From Laspinema sp963821735 (GTDB lineage Bacteria; Cyanobacteriota; Cyanobacteriia; Cyanobacteriales; Laspinemataceae): 64,000 bases of DNA. The notes under the pieces were generated by a model. It was given only the letters and a program-made list of their open reading frames with translations. It was not told the origin of the DNA and searched no databases. The translations under genes were made by a program, and so were the position numbers. Positions 59,384-64,000 of this stretch are shown here, piece after piece. Positions within the stretch are counted from its first letter, which is position 1. Every line of letters begins with the position of its first letter. The stretch lies in the NCBI GenBank assembly GCA_963821735.1, contig CAWGFK010000027.1, positions 1 to 64,000 of the forward strand, given 5' to 3'.

Positions 59384-60560
59384 TCAATAGGTCAACCAAT
59401 GATAATTGGTCAAAGCTTTAATTTCGGTTTGCATATTTTCTTGGAGAAAGCGGCAGCGTTCAACTATAGCGGTTCCCGGACTGATGAGGTACTTTTCAAA
59501 GCCCCTCTCCCGTTCTGGGAGAGGGGTTTGGGGTGAGGGTAGTACCTTATGGACATGAGAAACGCTATAAGACTTTTTCTAGGTCATCTAAGGTTTCAAA
59601 ATAAGTATTAACTAAGGGTTCATCTATCAATTTCCATAACCGCTCTGCTGGTTGTAGTTCCGGAGAATAGGGCGGAAGATTTTCAATTTTTACCCCTAAA
59701 GGTAGCGAAACTTTCTTGCTTCTATGCCATCCGGCGTTATCCTCGACAATTAAAATAATTTTATCTTCACCCGCTCCAACGTCTTTGGCAAAAGTTTCAA
59801 AAACTAAATTTAACCATTGAACGTTTACTCGCGGAATTAAATAACTGTGAATTCCTCCAGTTTTGGGGTTAACAAATCCATAAACATATAACCACTCATA
59901 TCTATGATGAACAATCGCTGTAGGTCTTTCCCCAACGGGGGCGCAGACTTTCGCCAAAATCGGTTTTAACCCAACGCGATGTTCATCAAAAAACCAAACC
60001 TCTACTTCAGCATTGGGATTTTCTTCTTGAATAAGCTGAACTTTTTTAGGAAAGCTTTCCTTAAATTCTTGTTGCTGAATTGGGCAACCTTCTCGATGTT
60101 TAGGTCTGGGTCTTTGCCCTGAGTATCCTAACTTTTTTAAGTAGTCCCATCCTCTAGAATCATAGATTTTACTACGTCCGGTTTCTTGTTCCATCCATCG
60201 AGCGACTTTAGGTCCGGTCCAAATTCCTCCATCTACAGGCTTCTGTTTTATAACTTCTTTTAATCGCTCTAATTGCTGTGAATTTAATATAGATTTTTTA
60301 CCTCCTTTATGGTTTATGGGAGTTTTAGGGCGAGCATTTTTAAGTGAATCTATCCCCAAAACATTATATTTCTTGACAACTCGGCGGGCATAGTCATAAT
60401 TGAGGCCCACAACTGCGGCGGCAGCCTTCACCGTCCACCCCGAAGCGACTTTCCAGAGTAGATGACAACGCCGCGCTTCTACTGGATCCTTAGAAGAGCG
60501 GTATCGCGCTTTCAGGTCCCCTGGACTTAAATGAGGCTTTAATTCAACTTTTCTGGGCAT
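59384..60560 (-). pseudogene. IS630-type transposase broken by a MITE
   Basis: Starts MPRKVELKPHLSPGDLKARY; two helix-turn-helix regions (WTVKAAAAVVGLNYDYARRV) and a DDE domain with VWFFDEHRVGL, LIVEDNAGWHRSKKV and LPPYSPELQPAERLWKLIDE. As read it stops at DDLEKVL at 59565, but past the MITE the same gene resumes with VERCRFLQENMQTEIKALTN and ends YHWLTY at 59384. The MITE removes the last 27 residues. Confidence 0.88.
59467..59567. mobile_element. 101-bp MITE with TA target duplication
   Basis: Ends TAGCGGTTCCCGG / CATGAGAAACGCTA form imperfect inverted repeats of about 26 bp that also share GAGGTAC/GTACCTT inside. The core is a CCCCTCTCCCG/GGGAGAGGGG hairpin. TA pairs at 59465-59466 and 59568-59569 flank it. 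Removing the element and one TA restores GTC TTA GTT GAA in the host transposase. The TA target indicates mobilisation by an IS630/mariner-type transposase. Confidence 0.9.
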
Positions 60561-61135
60561 GGCTATTTTTCTGAGATTTTTTCAGATATTATAACATACC
60601 TTGAGCAACCGTATATGGTATTACGGACCCGTGAATGTAGCCATCGGCTACAACAACGTTAACGGTGAGTTTTGGGCCATCGTCAGCGATGAACCCACCA
60701 AGTTACAAACCTTTCAAGAATATGGATTACGCTTCGATATCGAGGAAGCCTTTCGCGGTGATCCAGTCCAATGGCTGGAATCTTCAGAAATCTGAGATTC
60801 GCTCCGTCTGTGCCCTGTCTCGCCTCTTTTTTATCTTAGCGGTGGCCACTCTCTATGTAACTGCCCAGGGTACACAAGTAGTAGCCGATGGGTTGCGTCG
60901 CCGAGTTGACCCTCACTGGTTCCGGGGCAACAGCTATTTCAGAATGGGTTGGGACTGGATTAAAACCGCCTTAGAACAAGGCTGGCAGCTTATTCACTCG
61001 GTCTGCTTTACTCGCTCTGGTGACCCAGAACCGGCTATGGCTTCTCGAAAACAACATGACAAGCGTACCTACCGTATTGAGTTCAAAATACATACTTACA
61101 GGTATCAGTCTGACTAAGTTTTGTCAGTCAACCAG

Positions 61136-61447
61136 GGGGTGAGTTTTATAAAATTTATCTCGATCTTGCTCGTCACAAGTTACCATGACATCCGGATAGT
61201 AAAAGATATCTCCATTCCCTTGGGTGACTTGGATTTTTAATTTCAAATCAAAGATAAATGTTTTACAGGCACTCCCTCGTAAATGAGTGATTAAATAGAT
61301 ACAAATATTACCAGCAATACGATTATGTTCTTTACTGGAATCAGCCATTGCAAAAAGTTGTCCCCCCAGATATTCATGGCGGATGGGGCTAGTTTCTTCC
61401 TGTTTGAAATAATCAGCGACAGAAACAAAAGCGGGGGCGATATCCAT
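61136..61447 (-). pseudogene. Uma2-family endonuclease, C-terminus removed by element A
   Basis: From ATG 61447 (AAAGGAG upstream) it reads MDIAPAFVSVADYFKQEETS, RHEYLGGQLFAMADSSKEHN and FYYPDVMVTCDEQDRDKFYK, the N-terminal two thirds of a Uma2 (DUF820, PD-(D/E)XK-like) protein. It then runs into the end of element A after KTHP. The catalytic Asp of YPDVMV is present, but the final strand-helix with its Glu/Lys is lost. The missing part is not elsewhere in the window. Confidence 0.88.
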
Positions 61448-61767
61448 CAATTTTACTCCTTTTTTATCTTTAATGTAGCAACGCTCTAGCGCATCAGTAC
61501 CCCGCCGGGTGTTGACCGATCGCCCAAAAGGAAGGGAGAGATTATGCAACAACGGAAAAAAATGCTGCTTTTGGCAGATGCGCTTGGGCGAGGATTGCTG
61601 CTAATCTGGAGTCAGCTTAAGCAAATCGGGTAATTGATTCAGATTTGCCCAAGAATATAGCCACGGCTTTTTTAATAAAACATTATATCAAAAATTGCGC
61701 TCTAGTTTAGAGACCTGCGATCGCCTCCTTTCTTCTGTAAAAACTTCTGATTAAATTCAAAACAATT

Positions 61768-61992
61768 ATGAGCTATCTAACCGTTGAACCCACCCCTCAA
61801 GGGATTCAAATACCGGATCCTAATCCTTTACCGAAACCGGAATCCCCCCCAAATCCAGGACCCCCGACCCCGGAACCAGTCCCTGGACCCATTCCGCAAA
61901 CTGTTCCGGCACCTGTACCGGAAACCGTACCAGAACCAGTCCCCCAAACCGTTCCTGCACCCATTCCTCAAACCATTCCCGAACCCCAATAA
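61768..61992 (+). CDS. Small proline-rich hypothetical protein
   Basis: 74 residues; MSYLTVEPTPQGIQIPDPNP is followed by repeats of the VPETVPEPVPQTVPAPIPQT kind. No signal peptide. The DNA repeats keep other frames open too, so the call rests on the ATG frame and its peptide regularity. Function unknown. Confidence 0.5.
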   Translation: MSYLTVEPTPQGIQIPDPNPLPKPESPPNPGPPTPEPVPGPIPQTVPAPVPETVPEPVPQTVPAPIPQTIPEPQ

Positions 61993-62186
61993 TCAGGAGA
62001 ATCGAGGGACCTTGTAATTCATTTGGGTCAAGGCTTGACAACACTTACAAAAAAGTTGTAAAACTTACTAACTAATTTAATCGTTCATTTTTCCCCAGGC
62101 GATCGCTCGATGGGGAAAAACGGAAGTAGGTATTCTAGCCGAAGGAACGCAGCGCATCTTTACAGTAAAGTATAGAGGTAGATACA

Positions 62187-62393
62187 ATGATGCTTGTGCC
62201 TTCATTAATGTCCTTGGCAGTCGCTTCCTTAGCGTTTTGTCTCAGTGTCAATACAACCGAAGAAGTCGTCAAAGTCGCCGCCACGGTTCTTGCTGCCTTT
62301 TGCCTGATTTTAAGCCTAATATTTGCACCTTGGATGGTGAAACTCGCCCTATTGGCGATTCCCTTCCTCAGTCAAAAACTCAATCCGGCTTAA
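62187..62393 (+). CDS. Small two-helix membrane protein
   Basis: 68 residues with two strongly hydrophobic segments (SLMSLAVASLAFCLSV and AATVLAAFCLILSLIFAP) joined by NTTEEVVKV. Similar small proteins seem common in filamentous cyanobacteria (recollection). Function unknown. Confidence 0.65.
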   Translation: MMLVPSLMSLAVASLAFCLSVNTTEEVVKVAATVLAAFCLILSLIFAPWMVKLALLAIPFLSQKLNPA

Positions 62394-62637
62394 ACCCCTG
62401 CCTCCATCCCTCCAGTCCTATAGCACAAAATGCAATTTATCCGCAAACTTGTGAGAAAATTCTGGAGGCAGATTGAACTCAATCTCACCCGATGGGATAA
62501 CCGGAGGCAGAATCCAAGTTATTTCGCCTCATTGCCTAATTTTCATAAAATAGGGACAACGGGTTCTCACCAACCGGATTGCTGTGCCAAATTTTGCCAC
62601 AGAAACACAGATTTTGCCAGAAACGCGGTTTTTTGCC

Positions 62638-63183
62638 TTAAGGCGATCGCCGCTTTTTCCTGAACTTAATCAAGGCGATCGCCCCGAGTGACGCTAAACC
62701 AGCAAAAGCGAAACTCAGCAGCAAGGCAAAAATAAACGGATGGGGGCGATCGCCGTGGGATGCTTCCCAGGGAAAAGTCATCGGTTCTTGCTGAAAGATT
62801 AACGCCGAGGTAGATGCAACGATCGCCCCCACCGCAATCCCCACCCCGATGATTTGGATTTTGTTTTCCAGAATGCGATCGCGTTCCGCCTGGTCAATTT
62901 CCACTAAACCTCGAATCGTATTAATTGCCGTATCTAACAGCCGTTCCCCTTACTGAAGATACACCAAATCGGCCTCAATTTGCTGCTGGAACCGTTGAAA
63001 AGTGCGATCGGCCTTGTCTCGCCAAATCCCTAAATCACTTTGACTATTAACCTCCATCCGACTCAGAGTATCAAGATAATTTTGCCGATTAATCTCAATC
63101 GTATTCTGGAAATTTCCCAAACTGCGAATCCGTTGGGAATACCCCAAAGACAAGTCTAATAGATTTTTGATTGTTCGTTTCAA
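62638..63183 (-). pseudogene. Membrane protein gene with an in-frame stop
   Basis: Starts at TTG 63183 (CAGGAG upstream), overlapping the UPF0175 stop as TTGA, so translation is coupled. The N-terminal helical part (KRTIKNLLDLSLGYSQRIRS) runs to DLVYLQ and a TAA at 62950-62952. The same frame then continues with GERLLDTAINTIRGLVEIDQ and two membrane segments (IIGVGIAVGAIVASTSALIF and FIFALLLSFAFAGLASLGAI). Without the stop it would be a 181-residue protein with a soluble N-terminus and a C-terminal membrane hairpin. Function unknown. Confidence 0.65.
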
Positions 63184-63521
63184 TGTATATACTCCTGCAA
63201 TTCCTCCACATCGCAATGAATATTAATGCCCCTCTCTGATAGAATTTTTTGAAATCTAACCTGCCAGAGATTCAGTAACTCTGCTGCCTTACCCAAGCTA
63301 ATTTTTTCCTGCTGAAACAGCAATAATACCAACTCGATAATTAACTCTTGTTCAGAGAGTCCACGGGAGCATCTCAATTTGGCAAAGAGACCTAACCGCC
63401 GGCAGCCCCCTTCCCTACGAGGGAAGGGGGAGCAAGACTTGTAAATTCCCCTTTTAGGCCAAATTGAGATGCTCCCGAGTCCACTAGCTTTAACAATGTC
63501 TTCGGAAATCACCAAGCTCAT
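63180..63521 (-). CDS. UPF0175-family protein carrying a MITE-coded insert
   Basis: The flanking parts MSLVISEDIVKASG and LSEQELIIELVLLLFQQEKI then SLGKAAELLNLWQVRFQKIL are a UPF0175 protein, a family of small ribbon-helix-helix-like DNA-binding proteins often acting as antitoxins. Between them, 40 residues from LGSISIWPKRGIYKS to LRCSRG come from the MITE at 63365-63476 plus its 8-bp duplication (120 bp, in frame). As written the gene stays open over 113 residues. Whether the product works is unknown. Confidence 0.85.
   Translation of the reverse strand: MSLVISEDIVKASGLGSISIWPKRGIYKSCSPFPRREGGCRRLGLFAKLRCSRGLSEQELIIELVLLLFQQEKISLGKAAELLNLWQVRFQKILSERGINIHCDVEELQEYIH
63365..63476. mobile_element. 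112-bp MITE of the ISKra4-like element
   Basis: Left end GGGAGCATCTCAATTTGGCA is identical to the ISKra4-like element ends at 52896 and 54446. The right end is its complement (one change, GGCC for TGCC). Both sides carry the 8-bp target duplication GAGTCCAC (63357-63364, 63477-63484). The interior is a CCCCCTTCCC/GGGAAGGGGG hairpin without a gene. The element depends on a transposase in trans, likely that of 53113-54186. Confidence 0.95.
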
Positions 63522-63561
63522 AATATCACCTCAAAAAAGATAAATTATTTTCATTCCAGGT

Positions 63562-64000
63562 TTAGAATTCACGGGAAAACCGAGCTAAAAGTTCCTCGCG
63601 GGATAGCTGCAAAATAAACTGAGCTTGCTCCAATGGGGGAATTTCGATTAACGCCTCGATAATAGATGCTAATTCCGCATCTACGGCACCAAATTTCACT
63701 TGCAGCAGGCTTTCCACCAGCCGCCGCTGTCCTTGCTGGACTCCTTGCTGGATGCCTTGCTGGACTCCTTGCTGGATGCCTTCTTCTTTAACAGTTTGTA
63801 ACCGTTGTAAATACAGGGGTGATAGTTCCATAATTAACTCCCTCTCTTCTGGGGCTAAATTTTGCCGAGCTTCTAGCAGTTCACGCAGGTTGTACAGTAA
63901 TTCTAGCGTGGTTTCTCGCGTGGGATTATCCGGTGGGAGTTGATACAATTCTTGCAGGGCTTGTTTTTGGACTTTGCCGGTGCCTAAAATCCGCAACCAC
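63562..64000 (-). CDS. Rpn/DUF4351-like protein, copy 2 (partial, runs off the window)
   Basis: C-terminal 145 residues of a near copy of 46745-47685, in inverted orientation: WLRILGTGKVQKQALQELYQ, GIQQGVQQGIQQGVQQG (one tetrapeptide unit fewer than copy 1) and an intact end ASIIEALIEIPPLEQAQFIL to ARFSREF. It shows the true reading of the copy 1 3' end. The start lies beyond position 64000. Confidence 0.85.
   Translation of the reverse strand, partial: WLRILGTGKVQKQALQELYQLPPDNPTRETTLELLYNLRELLEARQNLAPEERELIMELSPLYLQRLQTVKEEGIQQGVQQGIQQGVQQGQRRLVESLLQVKFGAVDAELASIIEALIEIPPLEQAQFILQLSREELLARFSREF

Larger units (their letters stand above)
59348..60621 (-). mobile_element. IS630-like element inside element A
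   Basis: Sits between GAGTGTTA and TACGGACCC of element A, with a probable TA target duplication (59346-59347 and 60622-60623). The ends are weakly inverted (ATACGGAATCCGGTT versus ATACCATATACGGTT). Exact ends are uncertain by a base or two. It carries one transposase gene, itself broken by a MITE. Confidence 0.8.
57360..61117 (+). pseudogene. Element A transposase, split by two insertions
   Basis: Segments: MNKSSPLYNALHSWLSQSVP (57360-57472); QRGEVSLTRWLPYLPCRGEQ onwards, including LSLDTSTYWEEY and LADRGFIHVKAMAAL (58775-59347); and YGPVNVAIGYNNVNGEFWAI to HTYRYQSD (60622-61117). The junctions are exact in codon phase: VVALL joins QRGE and IECY joins GPVN. A one-base gain near 60,763 adds a frame break in the last part. 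It is a DDE transposase of IS4-like type. Confidence 0.85.
57235..61135 (+). mobile_element. Element A, copy 2: IS4-like element with nested insertions
   Basis: Ends are CTGGTTGACTGACAAAA (57235) and complement at 61135. Removing an inner IS4 (57473-58765), an IS630-like (about 59348-60621) and the extra bases restores one transposase gene beginning at ATG 57360. Element A itself interrupts a Uma2 gene on its right. No target duplication of A is seen, so its left neighbour may have been replaced. Confidence 0.85.

Noticed and set aside
62430..62663. 77-codon frame after the small membrane protein
   Set aside because: Composition is irregular, there is no clear ribosome binding site and it overlaps the converging gene end.

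Overview
The window is cyanobacterial. It carries photosystem I core genes (psaA, psaB), an NDH-1 NdhD subunit and the HIP1 octamer GCGATCGC at very high density. The accessory gene content (CHAT proteases, CHASE2 kinases, DUF928, two-partner-secretion proteins, many insertion sequences, 24-120 bp tandem repeats) suggests a large-genome filamentous form such as Oscillatoria or Laspinema. The genus is inference.

Layout. 0.1-11.1 kb is a carbon and fermentation block: hypF, hypC, nifJ (pyruvate:ferredoxin oxidoreductase), a dihydroorotate-dehydrogenase-like flavoprotein and a double-length phosphofructokinase. 11.2-21.7 kb is mixed: a methylase remnant, a GDSL esterase, ndhD, aroQ, cinA, a WecA/MraY-type transferase, an SDR and a membrane-anchored EEP phosphatase. 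21.8-28.7 kb is a minus-strand operon of a small coiled-coil membrane protein, two large tandem dynamin-like GTPases, a third GTPase and a J-domain protein. 29.5-38.7 kb is a second minus-strand operon: DUF928 protein, a very large secretion-domain/CHAT protease, a CHASE2 histidine kinase and a receiver-histidine kinase. 39.9-46.5 kb holds a proline-rich lipoprotein and psaAB. 46.7-52.9 kb holds an Rpn/DUF4351-like gene, a serine hydrolase and a TPR-CHAT protein. 52.9-61.1 kb is an insertion-sequence cluster with insertions nested three deep. 61.1-64 kb holds small genes, an IS-truncated Uma2 gene, a UPF0175 gene carrying a MITE, and an inverted second copy of the Rpn-like gene.

Many genes are broken by single-base indels, including psaA, hypF (twice), nifJ, one dynamin, the lipoprotein and the CHAT genes. 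An essential gene such as psaA is unlikely to be truly broken, so many of these are probably sequence errors. I annotate the reconstructed genes across the breaks and state where each break lies.

Most novel items: (1) the DUF928 / TPS-CHAT / CHASE2 kinase / receiver-kinase operon, which looks like a sensor-coupled surface protease; (2) the dynamin/J-domain/membrane coiled-coil operon; (3) a 112-bp MITE with the same termini and 8-bp target duplication as a full ISKra4-type element in the window, inserted so that it adds exactly 40 codons in frame to a UPF0175 gene; (4) a MITE inside an IS630-type element inside an IS4-like element, which also carries another IS4 insertion. No tRNA, rRNA or CRISPR array was found.
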